Counted from the first letter of the stretch, positions 46,321 to 56,907 are shown. The stretch is DNA of 64,000 nt from Segatella cerevisiae (GCF_024054555.1 NZ_JAMXLY010000011.1:1-64000), one strand, 5' to 3'. A program made the numbers and translations. The notes: a model not told the origin generated them from the letters alone.

Positions 46321-49014
46321 TTATTCAAAATCCGTGTTAGGCGTTACAGGATCAGAGGAGTCATCACCATCTTCACCCTTTACTGCGTCAGTTCCATCCT
46401 CGTCAGAAGGTGTAGATTCATCCCCAGAAGTCTCAGGGGCAGCTTCAGGTTCAGCGTGTCCTTCATCAGAAGCACCGGTCGTACCATCCTGCTTGATCTC
46501 CTCACTCTTCTTTGCCCACATAGCACGGCTTTCCTCTTCCACGGTAGCCTCGAGGTCACTACTCATCACCTTGCAGACACTGGCTATGGCATCATTCTTC
46601 TTGGTCAGATTAATCAGGCGTACGCCTTGAGTAACCCTACCCATGATGCGGACATTGGCAACGGCCAGACGGATGACGATTCCACTCTTGTTGATGATCA
46701 TCAGATCATTCTTATCCGTCACGTTCTTAATGGCAACGAGTTTACCGGTCTTCTCCGTAATAGTCAGGGTCTTCACACCTTTACCGCCACGGTTCGTGAT
46801 CCGGTAGTCGCTCACAGAGGAACGCTTGCCGTAGCCCTTTTCACTTACGACCATTACTGTCTCGTTCTCCGGATCATTGATGACAATCATGCCGATGCAA
46901 GCGTCATTTCCGGAATCCAGTCGGATACCACGCACACCAGTAGCAGTACGGCCCATAGGACGGATTGCGTTCTCATTGAAGCGGACAGCACGGCCATTGC
47001 GGTTAGCCATGATCAATTCATTGTGACCATTGGTCAGACGGACATCCACGACTTCATCCCCTTCCACAATATTGATAGCGATCACGCCATTTGCACGCGG
47101 GTGAGCATACTGATCGAGGCAGGTCTTTTTGACCGTACCGTTTTTAGTAGAGAAGACGACATAATGGGATTTGATGAATTCCTCTTCCTGAAGTCCTTTC
47201 AAACGCAGGAATGCATTTACCTGATCATCCTTGTCAATGTTCAGAAGATTCTGGATAGCACGGCCCTTGGAATTCTTGTCTCCTTCAGGTATTTCATAGC
47301 ACTTCAACCAGTATACACGGCCCTTTCTTGTGAAGAGCAGCATCGTCTGATGCATTGTAGCCGGATAGATGAATTCCGTGAAATCATTATCACGCGTGCG
47401 GGCTCCTTTAGCCCCTACACCGCCACGGGCCTGTTCACGGAACTGGTTCAATGGAGTACGCTTGATATATCCCAGATGACTGACTGTTATCACGACGGGA
47501 TCATTAGGATAGAAGTCTTCAGGGTTGAATTCCTCAGAAGAATATTTGATCTCCGTCCTACGGGCATCCCCGAACTTCTCCTTCACTTCCAGAAGATCAT
47601 CTTTCATCACCTTCTTGCAAAGTTCAGGGTCATTCAAGATCTGCTGATAGTAAGCTATTTTCTTTTCCAGATCGTCATATTCAGCATGCAGTTGATCCAT
47701 CCTCAAACCAGTGAGTTGCGAAAGTCTCATGTCGACGATGGCCTTGCTCTGGAGTTCATCCAGTTTGAAGCGCTGTTCCAAGTTGTGTTGGGCGTCAACA
47801 GGCGTCTTGCTGCCTCTGATGATGTGCACCACCTCGTCGATATTGTCGCAAGCGATGATCAATCCTTCGAGGATATGCGCACGCTCCTGTGCCTTCCTCA
47901 GATCATACTGGGTCCTGCGGATGGTCACGTCATGCCGGTGCTCAACAAAGTATTTCACGCAGTCTCTCAAACTGAGCAGGCGCGGACGGCCATTGACCAA
48001 AGCGATGCAATTCACGGAGAAAGAACTCTGCAATGCCGTCATCTTGAAGAGTTTGTTCAGGATAACATTGGCATTGGCGTCCTTCTTGACATCTATGACG
48101 ATACGCATTCCCTGGCGGCCGGACTCATCATTGGCATTGGCGATGCCTTGGATCTTCCCTTCCTTGACCAATTCCGCAATATATTCAATAAGTTCTGCCT
48201 TATTGACACCGTAAGGGATCTCAGTAATGACAATTTTGTCATGACTCTCATTACTTTCGATATTTGCCTTGGCACGCATGATGATCCTGCCACGGCCTGT
48301 CTCGTAGGCCTGACGCACACCTTGTATACCATATATATATGCCCCAGTAGGGAAATCCGGAGCTTTGATGTACTGCATCAAACCGTCCAGATCAATATCC
48401 GGATTATCGATATAAGCACAGCAGCCATCGATGACCTCATTGAGATTGTGCGTTGGCACATTGGTTGCCATACCTACAGCTATACCATTGGCACCATTGA
48501 CCAGAAGGTTAGGGATCTTCGTCGGCATCACAGAAGGTTCCTTCAAGGTATCGTCAAAGTTGTTGGTCATATTGACAGTATCCTTCTCCAGATCATCCAT
48601 GACATGCTCGCCTATCTTGGAGAGCCGGCATTCGGTATAACGCATAGCTGCAGGGGAATCACCGTCAACAGAGCCGAAATTACCTTGGCCGTCAACGAGA
48701 GTATAGCGCATATTCCAGTCCTGCCCCATTCTGACAAGAGCGCCATAGACAGAAGAATCTCCGTGAGGGTGGTATTTACCTAAGACCTCACCTACTACAC
48801 GTGCACATTTCTTATAGGGTTTATCACTGGTATTTCCTATACCGAGCATCCCAAAAAGGATGCGGCGATGTACAGGTTTGAAACCGTCTCGTACATCCGG
48901 TAAAGCACGGGCCACTATCACCGACATGGAATAGTCGATATAGGAACTCTTCATTTCCTCCTCGATGTTGATCTTCAGAATGCGGTCTTGATCGATTGTT
49001 TGATTGTCGTCCAT
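46321..49014 (-). CDS. gyrA: DNA gyrase subunit A with acidic C-terminal tail
   Basis: An 897-residue type II topoisomerase subunit. The catalytic tyrosine is Y126 (AAMRYTEC). The quinolone-resistance region reads [15 protein letters not shown] (82-96), with serine retained at the E. coli Ser83 position and glycine at the Asp87 position. The C-terminal beta-pinwheel has the GyrA-box-like QAREQ-type segment [14 protein letters not shown] (around 525-538). It ends in a tail of about 65 residues very rich in Glu, Asp, Ser and Thr. GyrA cuts and rejoins DNA; GyrB (not in the window) supplies ATPase function. It is transcribed divergently from clpC. Confidence 0.96.
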   Translation of the reverse strand: MDDNQTIDQDRILKINIEEEMKSSYIDYSMSVIVARALPDVRDGFKPVHRRILFGMLGIGNTSDKPYKKCARVVGEVLGKYHPHGDSSVYGALVRMGQDWNMRYTLVDGQGNFGSVDGDSPAAMRYTECRLSKIGEHVMDDLEKDTVNMTNNFDDTLKEPSVMPTKIPNLLVNGANGIAVGMATNVPTHNLNEVIDGCCAYIDNPDIDLDGLMQYIKAPDFPTGAYIYGIQGVRQAYETGRGRIIMRAKANIESNESHDKIVITEIPYGVNKAELIEYIAELVKEGKIQGIANANDESGRQGMRIVIDVKKDANANVILNKLFKMTALQSSFSVNCIALVNGRPRLLSLRDCVKYFVEHRHDVTIRRTQYDLRKAQERAHILEGLIIACDNIDEVVHIIRGSKTPVDAQHNLEQRFKLDELQSKAIVDMRLSQLTGLRMDQLHAEYDDLEKKIAYYQQILNDPELCKKVMKDDLLEVKEKFGDARRTEIKYSSEEFNPEDFYPNDPVVITVSHLGYIKRTPLNQFREQARGGVGAKGARTRDNDFTEFIYPATMHQTMLLFTRKGRVYWLKCYEIPEGDKNSKGRAIQNLLNIDKDDQVNAFLRLKGLQEEEFIKSHYVVFSTKNGTVKKTCLDQYAHPRANGVIAINIVEGDEVVDVRLTNGHNELIMANRNGRAVRFNENAIRPMGRTATGVRGIRLDSGNDACIGMIVINDPENETVMVVSEKGYGKRSSVSDYRITNRGGKGVKTLTITEKTGKLVAIKNVTDKNDLMIINKSGIVIRLAVANVRIMGRVTQGVRLINLTKKNDAIASVCKVMSSDLEATVEEESRAMWAKKSEEIKQDGTTGASDEGHAEPEAAPETSGDESTPSDEDGTDAVKGEDGDDSSDPVTPNTDFE

Positions 49015-49136
49015 TTATTATATTTAATTGTTATACAAAACTTATACCTGAATTTGAGCCTGCCGTTTTCCAGCAAAAATCCCTGTAAAGGGCATTTTAA
49101 TTCGTTTTAGCCGTTTCAGATACTTATTAAGCGAGA

Positions 49137-49144
49137 CAAAATTA
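49137..49144 (-). promoter_or_regulatory. Possible -7 box of gyrA
   Basis: TAATTTTG on the minus strand, about 120 bases before the gyrA ATG. No TTTG at the right distance. A small CCCTGTAAAGGG palindrome at 49081-49092 lies in the would-be leader. Confidence 0.4.
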
Positions 49145-49257
49145 CGAAAAATATTCTGAATGGAAAAACGTTCTAACGAAAACTTCAAGAGATCGGAATA
49201 AAAATAAGCCTTATTCTAATTTCTTAACTGCAATTTGAAAATAATCTTGGCACAGTG

Positions 49258-49288
49258 TTTGCATTTTAAGAAAATAGTTTTATATTTG
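49258..49288 (+). promoter_or_regulatory. Promoter of clpC
   Basis: TTTG (49258-49261), 19-base spacer, TATATTTG (49281-49288), matching the Bacteroidota consensus. A purine-rich AAGGAAAAG precedes the ATG at 49332. No CIRCE-type heat-shock operator was seen. Confidence 0.8.
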
Positions 49289-49331
49289 TATTGTTATTTA
49301 GGAGATTTAATCAAAAGAAAGGAAAAGATAT

Positions 49332-51938
49332 ATGACTAGTCAATTTTCACCAAAGGTATCAGAAATACTTGCCTTTTCCCGCGAAGAGGCTAGCCGTCTA
49401 GAAAGTAGAACGGTCGGGCCTGAACATATTCTTCTCGCCATGTTGCGTGAGAAGAAAGGATTGGTGCCTGCTCTTTTTGCCCGCTTCCATTTGAATTTGA
49501 AAGCCGTTAAGACGGAACTCGAAAATAAAGTTAAAGAAGAAGAATTGTCGGAACTGCTGGTCACCTCGGAATTAATATTGAACGAGCAAGCCAGTAATAT
49601 TCTGAAACTCGCTGTATTGGAGGCTCGTGTACAGCATACCAATCTGGTAGATGTACAGCACGTGCTTCTGGCTATCCTGCATGATCAGGTGGACAACGGT
49701 GCCAAACAGGTACTGGAATACAACCACATGAACTATCAGGATACGCTGACCTATGTCCGGCAGATGGCCAAACCTGCACAGGACGGACTGCAATTGCCTG
49801 ACGAAGACGAGAACGAAGAGGACGACGATGACTCGTCTTCCTATAACTTCCAGGATAATGCAGGCAGTAATGAACCCCACGTCAATCCGACAGTGACAAC
49901 GCGTCGGGGAAACGGAAAGACACCTGTCATCGACAAGTTTTCCGTGGACTTGACACAGGCTGCCATTGACGGCAAACTCGACCCTGTCGTCGGGCGGAAA
50001 AGGGAAATAGAACGCGTCATCGAGATCCTCGGCAGACGCAAGAAGAACAACCCTATTCTAATAGGTGAGCCGGGAGTAGGCAAGAGTGCGATCGTAGAAG
50101 GATTGGCTCAGTTGATCGTCAAGCATCACACTTCACCTATCCTGTTCAACAAGCGACTGGTGAGTCTCGATCTCACAGGAATCGTCGCCGGTACAAAATA
50201 CCGTGGACAATTCGAAGAGCGGATCCGCGCCCTGATCCAAGAACTGGAGCAGAATCCGGATATCATCATCTTCATTGATGAGATCCACACGATTATCGGT
50301 GCAGGAGCGACTCCGGGAAGTATGGATGCGGCGAACATCCTCAAACCGGCATTGGCAAGAGGCACGATACAGTGCATCGGTGCAACGACCCTCGATGAAT
50401 ACCGGAACACGATCGAGAAAGACGGGGCTTTGGCACGCCGTTTCCAGAAAGTGCTCGTAGAACCGACGACTGCTGAGGAGACTTTGCAGATTCTGGATAA
50501 CATCAAGGACAGATATGAGCAGCATCACCATGTCACTTATACAGAGGATGCGCTCAAGGCGAGTGTCAAACTGACAGACCGCTATGTCACTGACCGCTTC
50601 TTCCCTGACAAGGCTATCGACGTACTCGATGAGGTCGGCTCAAGAGTCCATCTCAAACATGCGAAGATTCCACCAGAGATCACTGAGAAAGAGAAGGAAA
50701 TAGAAAGTGTCAAACTGAAGAAGCAGAACGCCGTACAAAGTCAGAACTTCGAACTTGCAGCCAGTTATAGGGATCGCCAAACTGAACTGGAGCAACAGTT
50801 ACAGGATTTCCAGGACAAGTGGTCCAAAGGCGAAACCGGTGAGAAGGTCGTTGTCGATGAGTCTCAGGTCGCAGATGTCGTCTCTATGATGACAGGCGTC
50901 CCCGTTCAGAGAATGGAGGAAGCTGAGGGCATCCGCCTGAGAAATATGGCTTCAGAACTCAAGAAACAGGTGATCGGACAAGACGCGGCCATCGATACGC
51001 TCGTAAGAGCTATCCAGAGAAACCGTGTCGGACTGAAAGATCCCAATCACCCAATCGGTGCTTTCATGTTCCTGGGTCCTACCGGAGTCGGCAAGACCTA
51101 TACGGCCAAGAAACTTGCAGAACAGATGTTCGGCTCTTCCGAAGCGCTGATACGTATCGATATGAGTGAGTATACGGAAAGCTTCAACGTCTCCCGTCTG
51201 ATCGGCGCCCCTCCGGGGTACGTCGGCTACGAGGAAGGCGGACAACTGACCGAACAGGTTCGCCGTCACCCCTATTCCATCGTCCTGCTCGACGAGATCG
51301 AAAAGGCTCACGGCAACATCTTCAATCTTCTGCTTCAGGTATTGGATGAAGGCCGCCTCACTGACGGAAACGGCAGACTGGTAGATTTCCGCAATACGGT
51401 GATCATCATGACCTCCAATGCCGGTACAAAACAGTTGAAGGAATTCGGACATGGCATAGGTTTCAATGCAGGAGATGCCCAAGGCATTGCCAAGAGTGAA
51501 TCCGACAAGCAATATGCACGTTCGATCATCCAGAAGAGTCTGAGCAGACAGTTCTCGCCTGAGTTCCTCAACCGACTCGATGAGATCATCACCTTCGATC
51601 AGTTGGATATGGCTTCCATCAAGAAGATCATCGACATCGAACTCATCGGACTGACAAAGCGTATCAGTGACCTGGGCTATCACATCCAGATTTCGGACAA
51701 GGCCAAGGAAATGGTCGCCAAGAAAGGCTATGATGTACAGTATGGTGCACGTCCTTTGAAACGCGCTATCCAACAGTACATTGAAGATGGTCTCTGCGAG
51801 AAGATCCTGAATGGGAATATTGAGCAGAATGCTCAGATCATCATTGGCAAGAACCCTAACAAGGACGAACTGACGTTCAGGAATGTTCCACCGGCAAAGG
51901 CCGAGAAACAGGTACAAGACGCACAACAGGCTAAATAA
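49332..51938 (+). CDS. clpC: ClpC-type AAA+ unfoldase
   Basis: An 868-residue Hsp100 protein. Two Clp-N repeats occupy residues 1-145. The first AAA+ module has GEPGVGKS (about 245-252) and [16 protein letters not shown]-like coiled segment (about 450-490, [19 protein letters not shown]) follows. The second AAA+ module has GPTGVGKT (about 582-589) and LLDEIEKAH. It unfolds substrates, normally for ClpP. An acidic linker ([11 protein letters not shown], about 156-166) between the N domain and the first AAA+ module is longer than in Firmicutes ClpC. The UVR segment distinguishes it from ClpB/ClpA. Confidence 0.93.
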   Translation: MTSQFSPKVSEILAFSREEASRLESRTVGPEHILLAMLREKKGLVPALFARFHLNLKAVKTELENKVKEEELSELLVTSELILNEQASNILKLAVLEARVQHTNLVDVQHVLLAILHDQVDNGAKQVLEYNHMNYQDTLTYVRQMAKPAQDGLQLPDEDENEEDDDDSSSYNFQDNAGSNEPHVNPTVTTRRGNGKTPVIDKFSVDLTQAAIDGKLDPVVGRKREIERVIEILGRRKKNNPILIGEPGVGKSAIVEGLAQLIVKHHTSPILFNKRLVSLDLTGIVAGTKYRGQFEERIRALIQELEQNPDIIIFIDEIHTIIGAGATPGSMDAANILKPALARGTIQCIGATTLDEYRNTIEKDGALARRFQKVLVEPTTAEETLQILDNIKDRYEQHHHVTYTEDALKASVKLTDRYVTDRFFPDKAIDVLDEVGSRVHLKHAKIPPEITEKEKEIESVKLKKQNAVQSQNFELAASYRDRQTELEQQLQDFQDKWSKGETGEKVVVDESQVADVVSMMTGVPVQRMEEAEGIRLRNMASELKKQVIGQDAAIDTLVRAIQRNRVGLKDPNHPIGAFMFLGPTGVGKTYTAKKLAEQMFGSSEALIRIDMSEYTESFNVSRLIGAPPGYVGYEEGGQLTEQVRRHPYSIVLLDEIEKAHGNIFNLLLQVLDEGRLTDGNGRLVDFRNTVIIMTSNAGTKQLKEFGHGIGFNAGDAQGIAKSESDKQYARSIIQKSLSRQFSPEFLNRLDEIITFDQLDMASIKKIIDIELIGLTKRISDLGYHIQISDKAKEMVAKKGYDVQYGARPLKRAIQQYIEDGLCEKILNGNIEQNAQIIIGKNPNKDELTFRNVPPAKAEKQVQDAQQAK

Positions 51939-51966
51939 AAGGAAGAGCCTGAATCACATATTCTAG

Positions 51967-52026
51967 AAGGAGGACAAGGAATTCTTAACAGACGTTAAAG
52001 TCGGAATTTCTATGTCCTCCTTTTTT
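51967..52026 (+). terminator. Terminator after clpC
   Basis: GGAGGACA (51969-51976) pairs with TGTCCTCC (52013-52020), followed by TTTTTT. The inner part (GGAATTC/GGAATTTC) may extend the structure. Confidence 0.8.
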
Positions 52027-52045
52027 ATTTTCAAATAAATTTGAT

Positions 52046-52053
52046 TACCTTTG
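52046..52053 (+). promoter_or_regulatory. -7 box of the tRNA-Thr/tRNA-Gly unit
   Basis: TACCTTTG, 12 bases before the 5' end of tRNA-Thr. The -33 region overlaps the clpC terminator and shows no clear TTTG. Confidence 0.55.
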
Positions 52054-52065
52054 CAGTCGCAAATC

Positions 52066-52138
<73 letters not shown>

Positions 52139-52168
52139 CAAAAGGCATTGAACCTTTTAAGCTTTCAT

Positions 52169-52239
52169 GCGGGGTTAGCACATCGGTAGTGTACGGGCTT
52201 CCCAAGCCTGGGAGGCGGGTCCGATTCCCGTACCCCGCT
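52169..52239 (+). tRNA. tRNA-Gly(CCC)
   Basis: Acceptor GCGGGGT/ACCCCGC, anticodon stem CGGGC/GCCTG with loop TTCCCAA, so the anticodon is CCC (reads GGG). T arm GCGGG-TCCGATT-CCCGT. 71 bases; CCA is not encoded. It lies 30 bases after tRNA-Thr and shares its transcript. Confidence 0.96.
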
Positions 52240-52265
52240 CTTCAAAATCAAATTCGGTTAATCGG

Positions 52266-52297
52266 AAACGGTCGGAATGTTCATTCCGACCGTTTTT
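52266..52297 (+). terminator. Terminator after the tRNA pair
   Basis: A perfect 13-base stem (AAACGGTCGGAAT with its complement at 52283-52295) around GTTC, then T residues. Confidence 0.85.
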
Positions 52298-52517
52298 GAT
52301 TTCAGAGGCAGGCAAGAGTGAATCTGACACCCATGAGCATAAGTTCGATGTATTTTTTCTTGACGTCAACCGGGACAAGCAGTCTCCTGCCCTATTAGGA
52401 ACAGTTTCTTGAAAAATAGAAAACTACTTCTACAAAAAAGAGGAGAAATTGAGCGGATATCCCCAAGACTTAGTGAAAGTAAGGTAGCCAATCAAAGGAA
52501 GTTGACAGGCGCCTGGC

Positions 52518-52596
52518 TGTCTCGAGAAAGATAGGTTGATAGTTTCTCGAAAGAGCGGCCTGACTTTCTCGAAACAAGACGTCGCCTTTCTCGAAA
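52518..52596. repeat. Array of TTTCTCGAAA elements at 22-base spacing
   Basis: TTTCTCGAAA occurs exactly at 52543-52552, 52565-52574 and 52587-52596, giving a 22-base period. A variant TGTCTCGAGA lies at 52518-52527 and TTTCTTGAAA further out at 52405-52414. Each unit is a TTTC/GAAA inverted repeat with a 2-base centre. The spacers (12 bases) are unrelated. The 52300-52800 gap holds no supported gene; open frames crossing it show no family features. Confidence 0.75.
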
Positions 52597-52800
52597 CTAC
52601 GGAAGCTACTTTTTCTTTATTCCTACAATATTTTTTTACCGATATATCTAACACTTTTTCAAATGGCCTTCAATTAAAGCTAGAAAAAGGCAGAAACAAA
52701 AATGTTAGTTTGATTTGGCATTATCCCTTTATACCACGAAACCGCTTTACACCGGCTCAGTTGTCGACCACGCGAAGCAAAGCAGTTTCGACAAGACAGA

Positions 52801-53442
52801 TCAATGGTCTTCATCATCGTGCAGTATCGGCAAAGAGATGTGATACCTCACGGCCAGAAAACGGATGATGCAGACAACCAGAAAACTCGTGACTGCAGTG
52901 ACTGCAATATTGACTTTAAGGAGATACAGAATCCAATAAGCGAAACCACCTGCGATACAGGCAGACGCATAGATCTCCTTGCGGAAGATGACAGGTTCGA
53001 TATTCAGCAATACATCCCTGATGATACCTCCGGCAGCTCCGGTGATACACCCCATGACGATCGCCACCCAAAAAGGAAATCCCATGGAAAGCGATTTCTG
53101 TATTCCGGCAATATTGAACAATGCCAGTCCTAAAGTATCGAAAATCAACCAGGTATTATCCAGTTTCTTGACATACCTATGAAAGATGATGACGATTGCC
53201 TGAGCTAAAAAAGTACAGAGGATATAAATGGAGGAAGTCATCCAGAATGGAGTGACGCCCAGCATGACGTCGCGGATCGTACCGCCGCCGATAGCGACAG
53301 CAAATCCACACACAAAGCCCCCAAACCAGTCAAAATGTTTGGTGGCTGCCAGTCGTATTCCGGAAATTGCAAAAGCAAAAGTTCCGATAAACTCAATCAC
53401 CTTTTGAAGGGTCAAGACAAAGTGAGGATCAGGATAAAGCAT
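52801..53442 (-). CDS. TRIC-type channel / UPF0126 membrane protein
   Basis: A 213-residue protein with seven hydrophobic segments built as two repeats, each with a glycine-rich turn: VCGFAVAIGGGTIRDVMLG (about residues 43-61) and GCITGAAGGIIRDVLLN (about 129-145). This GGG-T/I-IRD signature is that of prokaryotic TRIC-related YadS/YicG proteins, which conduct monovalent cations; some relatives have been linked to amino-acid uptake. It is the last of three minus-strand genes after rarA and the dehydrogenase. Confidence 0.88.
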   Translation of the reverse strand: MLYPDPHFVLTLQKVIEFIGTFAFAISGIRLAATKHFDWFGGFVCGFAVAIGGGTIRDVMLGVTPFWMTSSIYILCTFLAQAIVIIFHRYVKKLDNTWLIFDTLGLALFNIAGIQKSLSMGFPFWVAIVMGCITGAAGGIIRDVLLNIEPVIFRKEIYASACIAGGFAYWILYLLKVNIAVTAVTSFLVVCIIRFLAVRYHISLPILHDDEDH

Positions 53443-53543
53443 TTTTTAATATACGGGCGTCATCCCCTCTCATCCTACCAGGTTGCGGACGAGTAGGTCT
53501 CATTCGTCATGCCGGTATTCACGAAACGGGAAAGATTTAAACT

Positions 53544-54500
53544 CTACGGATTGACCACGTTAATAGGATGTCCTTCTACAAAAGCCTTGACATTCCCAAG
53601 GCAGCTATCGACCAGACGTTCACGGGCTTCTTTAGAGGCCCAGGCTATATGAGGTGTCAGATAGGCATGCGGTTGCTTGAAAAGGGGATTATCAGCAGCA
53701 GGGGGTTCGGAGACCATGACGTCAGCACCATAAGCTCCCAACTGACCGGACTTCAGGGCATCAGCAACATCCTTTTCGTTGACCAAAGGACCACGACTCG
53801 TATTGATCAGGATCGCGCCCTTTTTCATCTTCTTCAGACTCTCTTTGTTGATCATCTCCCTCGTGCCGTCTGTCAACGGGCAATGCAGGGAAAGGATATC
53901 ACTCACGCCAAACAGACCATCCAGGGAAGTTTTCTGGATTCCTGCAGGCAGGTCAGAAGAATTCTTACTGGTGCACACAAAGACGTCCATGCCGAAGTCG
54001 CGGGCGATGATCGCCACCTTCGTCCCGATATGTCCGAAACCGACAATACCTATCGTCTTATTTGCCAGTTCGGTAATCGGGCTATCCCAGTAACAGAAAT
54101 CAGGGTTCCTGCTCCAGCGCCCATGGCGGTTCAGGTGAGCATAATGATCCACCTGATTCGTGATGTTCAGTATATGGGCAAAAGCCATCTGTGCCACACT
54201 GTCCGTACTGTAAGCAGGGATATTGGTCACAATGATCCCCCGTCTCTTGGCAGCAGCCGTATCGACCACATTAAAACCAGTTGCCAACACACCTATATAT
54301 TTAAGTTTGGGCAACTGTGCCATGACCTGGTCAGTGATCTGAACCTTATTCGTTAAAATCACTTCAGCATCCTCAGCCCGTTCCACCACTTCTTCAGGTT
54401 TTGAACGGTCATAAACCACTACATCACCAAACTCATTCAGTCCATCCCAGGAAAGATCTCCCGGATTGACTGCGTAACCATCCAAATCTACTATTTTCAT
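53544..54500 (-). CDS. D-2-hydroxyacid dehydrogenase (glycerate dehydrogenase-like)
   Basis: A 318-residue NAD-dependent dehydrogenase starting MKIVDLDGYAVNPGDLSW. The Rossmann loop TIGIVGFGHIGTKVA, RGPLVNEKDV (catalytic Arg region) and TPHIAWASKEAR (catalytic His) are all intact, unlike the Lys-type SerA of this genome. The opening segment and KRRGIIVTNIPAYSTDSVAQ resemble hydroxypyruvate/glycerate dehydrogenases (HprA). A start 14 codons upstream is possible but would place hydrophilic residues before the usual first strand. Confidence 0.88.
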   Translation of the reverse strand: MKIVDLDGYAVNPGDLSWDGLNEFGDVVVYDRSKPEEVVERAEDAEVILTNKVQITDQVMAQLPKLKYIGVLATGFNVVDTAAAKRRGIIVTNIPAYSTDSVAQMAFAHILNITNQVDHYAHLNRHGRWSRNPDFCYWDSPITELANKTIGIVGFGHIGTKVAIIARDFGMDVFVCTSKNSSDLPAGIQKTSLDGLFGVSDILSLHCPLTDGTREMINKESLKKMKKGAILINTSRGPLVNEKDVADALKSGQLGAYGADVMVSEPPAADNPLFKQPHAYLTPHIAWASKEARERLVDSCLGNVKAFVEGHPINVVNP

Positions 54501-54561
54501 GTTTTTTGTTTTATCCCTCAATCTTTGCATGTCTTCTATCAACGACCATGCACATTTCTAT

Positions 54562-55839
54562 TTATTCATCTTCAAAGCGCTTGCCCCAGCAAGCTTTCAT
54601 CCACTGATAGAGGTGGTCTTCGGAAGGGCTGTGCTGAGCATGCCAGATCCTTGTATTCTTAATCTCATCCGGCAAATACTGCTGTTCCGTGAAATGCCCC
54701 GGAAAATCATGAGGATACTTGTAGCCATCATGGTATCCCAGATCAGCCATCAACTTAGTCGGCGCATTGCGAATAGGCAAAGGAACTGGAAGATTACCCG
54801 TTTGCTTCACCAGTTGCAGGGCATCGTCAACACCCAGATAAGCCGAATTGCTCTTTTGGCTTGTCGCCAGATACACTGTCGCCTCAGCCAACGGGATTCG
54901 GCCTTCAGGCCATCCCACTTTCATCACGGCATCGAATGCCGCATTAGCCAGGAGAAGCGCGTTGGGGTTAGCCAAACCGATGTCTTCGGCAGCGCTGATC
55001 ACCAGTCTACGGGCAATAAACTCCGGTTGTTCGCCACCCTCAATCATCCGGGCCAACCAATATAAGGCAGCATCAGGATCACTGCCCCTGATACTTTTGA
55101 TGAATGCGGAGATAATGTCATAATGCATATCCCCCTGCTTATCATAAGCCAACGGGTTATCCTGCAACCGCTCTTCCACGAGTTTGTCAGTAATGACAAT
55201 CCGGTCATTCTCGGCCACATCCACGACCAGTGCCAGAATGTTGAGGAGTTTTCTCGCATCCCCGCCACTATATCTGAGCAGCGCGCTGCTCTCCTGAAGC
55301 GTAATCTTCTTTTTCTTAAGCACGACGTCTGTCGTGATCGCCCTGTGGAGGAGTTTTTCCAGATCTTCCTTTTCCAGAGAATGCAGGACATAAAGTTGGC
55401 ATCTCGACAACAGCGGCCGGATAACCTCGAAAGACGGATTCTCCGTAGTTGCACCGATCAAAGTCACCGTTCCATCTTCCACAGCCCCCAGCAAAGAGTC
55501 CTGCTGACTTTTGGAAAACCGATGGATTTCATCAATGAACAAGATAGGGGAAGCCGTATTGAACAAGGTTTTGTCTTTAGCTTTGTCAATGACGGCCCGC
55601 ACCTCTTTTACCCCACTAGTGACTGCACTCAGTGTATAAAAAGGGACTTTCATATGATGAGCGATGATCCGGGCAAGTGTCGTTTTACCCACTCCCGGAG
55701 GTCCCCATAAAATCATGGAGGAGATACGCCCCGAATCAATCATCTTACGGAGCACACCTCCCTCTCCTACCAAATGTTGCTGCCCGACGAAGTCGTCAAG
55801 CGAGCGCGGTCTCATTCTTTCAGCTAAAGGTTCTGCCAT
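54562..55839 (-). CDS. rarA: Replication-associated recombination protein RarA (MgsA)
   Basis: A 425-residue AAA+ protein. GPPGVGKT (about residues 46-53), FIDEIHRFSKSQQD and GATTENPSFEV are present, followed by the MgsA tetramerisation domain (SDPDAALYWLARMIEGGEQPEF onwards). RarA acts at stalled replication forks. The start MAEPLAERMRPRSLDDFVGQ matches the family; a reading 13 codons longer begins in the promoter region of the divergent gene. Confidence 0.93.
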   Translation of the reverse strand: MAEPLAERMRPRSLDDFVGQQHLVGEGGVLRKMIDSGRISSMILWGPPGVGKTTLARIIAHHMKVPFYTLSAVTSGVKEVRAVIDKAKDKTLFNTASPILFIDEIHRFSKSQQDSLLGAVEDGTVTLIGATTENPSFEVIRPLLSRCQLYVLHSLEKEDLEKLLHRAITTDVVLKKKKITLQESSALLRYSGGDARKLLNILALVVDVAENDRIVITDKLVEERLQDNPLAYDKQGDMHYDIISAFIKSIRGSDPDAALYWLARMIEGGEQPEFIARRLVISAAEDIGLANPNALLLANAAFDAVMKVGWPEGRIPLAEATVYLATSQKSNSAYLGVDDALQLVKQTGNLPVPLPIRNAPTKLMADLGYHDGYKYPHDFPGHFTEQQYLPDEIKNTRIWHAQHSPSEDHLYQWMKACWGKRFEDE

Positions 55840-55896
55840 TCGATTGACAAAAATAGAAAATATATCGCGGATATGCAAAAAAATTTATAGGAAAAA

Positions 55897-55928
55897 TTTG
55901 GGATTTTAATGTGAAGTGACTACTTTTG
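55897..55928 (+). promoter_or_regulatory. Promoter deciding the start of the acidic-tailed protein
   Basis: TTTG (55897-55900), 20-base spacer, TACTTTTG (55921-55928). The transcript should start near 55934, about 12 bases before the ATG at 55947. This excludes an in-frame TTG start at 55926, which lies within the promoter itself. Confidence 0.8.
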
Positions 55929-55946
55929 CACCCAAAATATAAAGTT

Positions 55947-56771
55947 ATGAAGAAAGAGAAAGCTTTAACTTTAAAGACACTAAACAAAAGCAATATTTGG
56001 GACATACAAGAAAATGACATCTTCCGTATGTGGGAATCCGCAGGGAAAGATGCTGATTTAAAAGATAATATCCATCGCTATCTGGACATTATCAGGACTG
56101 CTTTCTATGTAGAGGATATCAAGATCGATAAACCTGAAATCACAAAGAAATACGAGCAAAACGGCTATCGTGTAGGTACCGTACGTCTCGGCGAAGGGAA
56201 AAAAGCCAAATGGGCCATCAAGAAGCGTCCTATCTTGAGAGTTACGGATCTGACTTATGAAAACATTCATCATATTTCTGCCTTGAAACTGACGGAGGTG
56301 CTCAACCGCAATTTCGGTGGAGGCTGGGAAAGTTTGCCTCAAAGCATCCAAGACATTATAGAGAGCGGATTTGACATCAGTACGACGACTCTTCCGAAAG
56401 ACCGCCTTCACAAACCCGGAGGGCTGTATGAGAAGAAAGTGGAAGATGGGTATGAAGTGCTGGAAATCCCCAAGGGTACATGGGTAGAAGCCATCTTCGC
56501 CAAGGAGAAACCAGAACCTGAGAAGATCCACATGAAATTCGAATCTCCTGAAGAATCGGACAAGAAAGAGGATGTGGAAGAAAAGAAGGAGGAGGATACT
56601 GAGGAGGCACCCGGAAATGCAGACCAGTACGACGATCCCGATGACGATGACGAGTTTGATGATGACAAACTGACTGAGGAAAGCTATCGGACGACCTATG
56701 ATACCAATCCTGAGGATTTGAATATCGAGGCCGAAGATATCGCTGACGACGACGATAGCGGGAACTATTAA
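55947..56771 (+). CDS. Conserved protein with a long acidic C-terminal tail
   Basis: A 274-residue cytoplasmic protein, start MKKEKALTLKTLNKSNIWD. Residues 1-190 are a mixed, folded-looking domain with no motif that can be named. Residues about 195-274 are dominated by Glu and Asp (DDPDDDDEFDDDKLTEES) and are probably disordered. The very short leader and strong promoter suggest steady expression. An acidic tail of this kind often contacts basic proteins or nucleic-acid machinery; no function is claimed. Confidence 0.7.
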   Translation: MKKEKALTLKTLNKSNIWDIQENDIFRMWESAGKDADLKDNIHRYLDIIRTAFYVEDIKIDKPEITKKYEQNGYRVGTVRLGEGKKAKWAIKKRPILRVTDLTYENIHHISALKLTEVLNRNFGGGWESLPQSIQDIIESGFDISTTTLPKDRLHKPGGLYEKKVEDGYEVLEIPKGTWVEAIFAKEKPEPEKIHMKFESPEESDKKEDVEEKKEEDTEEAPGNADQYDDPDDDDEFDDDKLTEESYRTTYDTNPEDLNIEAEDIADDDDSGNY

Positions 56772-56860
56772 TAACCGGTAATCCCCGAATAACGAAAACG
56801 ACCTGAAAATACAAGAACTATCATATTGCCCTATCCGATAGGACGACTATCCGTTTGACG

Positions 56861-56907
56861 CCAAATGCCTGTAAAAACTGAGGACATCAGTTTTTACAGG
56901 CATTTGG
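56861..56907. terminator. Perfect 21-base-stem bidirectional terminator
   Basis: Two 21-base arms (56861-56881 and 56887-56907) pair without mismatch around GGACA; A- and T-rich inner stems. It lies between the convergent acidic-tailed gene and the DUF4861 gene and can stop transcription from both sides. Confidence 0.75.

Noticed and set aside
48739..48771. Glycine at the GyrA position equal to E. coli Asp87 as a quinolone-resistance mutation
   Set aside because: The neighbouring residues also differ from E. coli and the key serine is intact; from memory this position is not acidic in Bacteroides GyrA either, so it is more likely natural variation.
46198..48783. An 861-codon open frame on the strand opposite gyrA
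   Set aside because: It lies almost wholly antisense to an unambiguous gyrA, its translation has no family features, and long antisense frames arise from the codon use of the sense gene.
52536..52868. A 110-codon plus-strand frame across the repeat array
   Set aside because: It overlaps the end of the TRIC-like gene, shows no family features or promoter, and crosses the 22-base repeat, which is not a multiple of three.
55926..55946. A seven-codon extension of the acidic-tailed protein
   Set aside because: Its TTG start is inside the -7 box; the transcript should begin after it.
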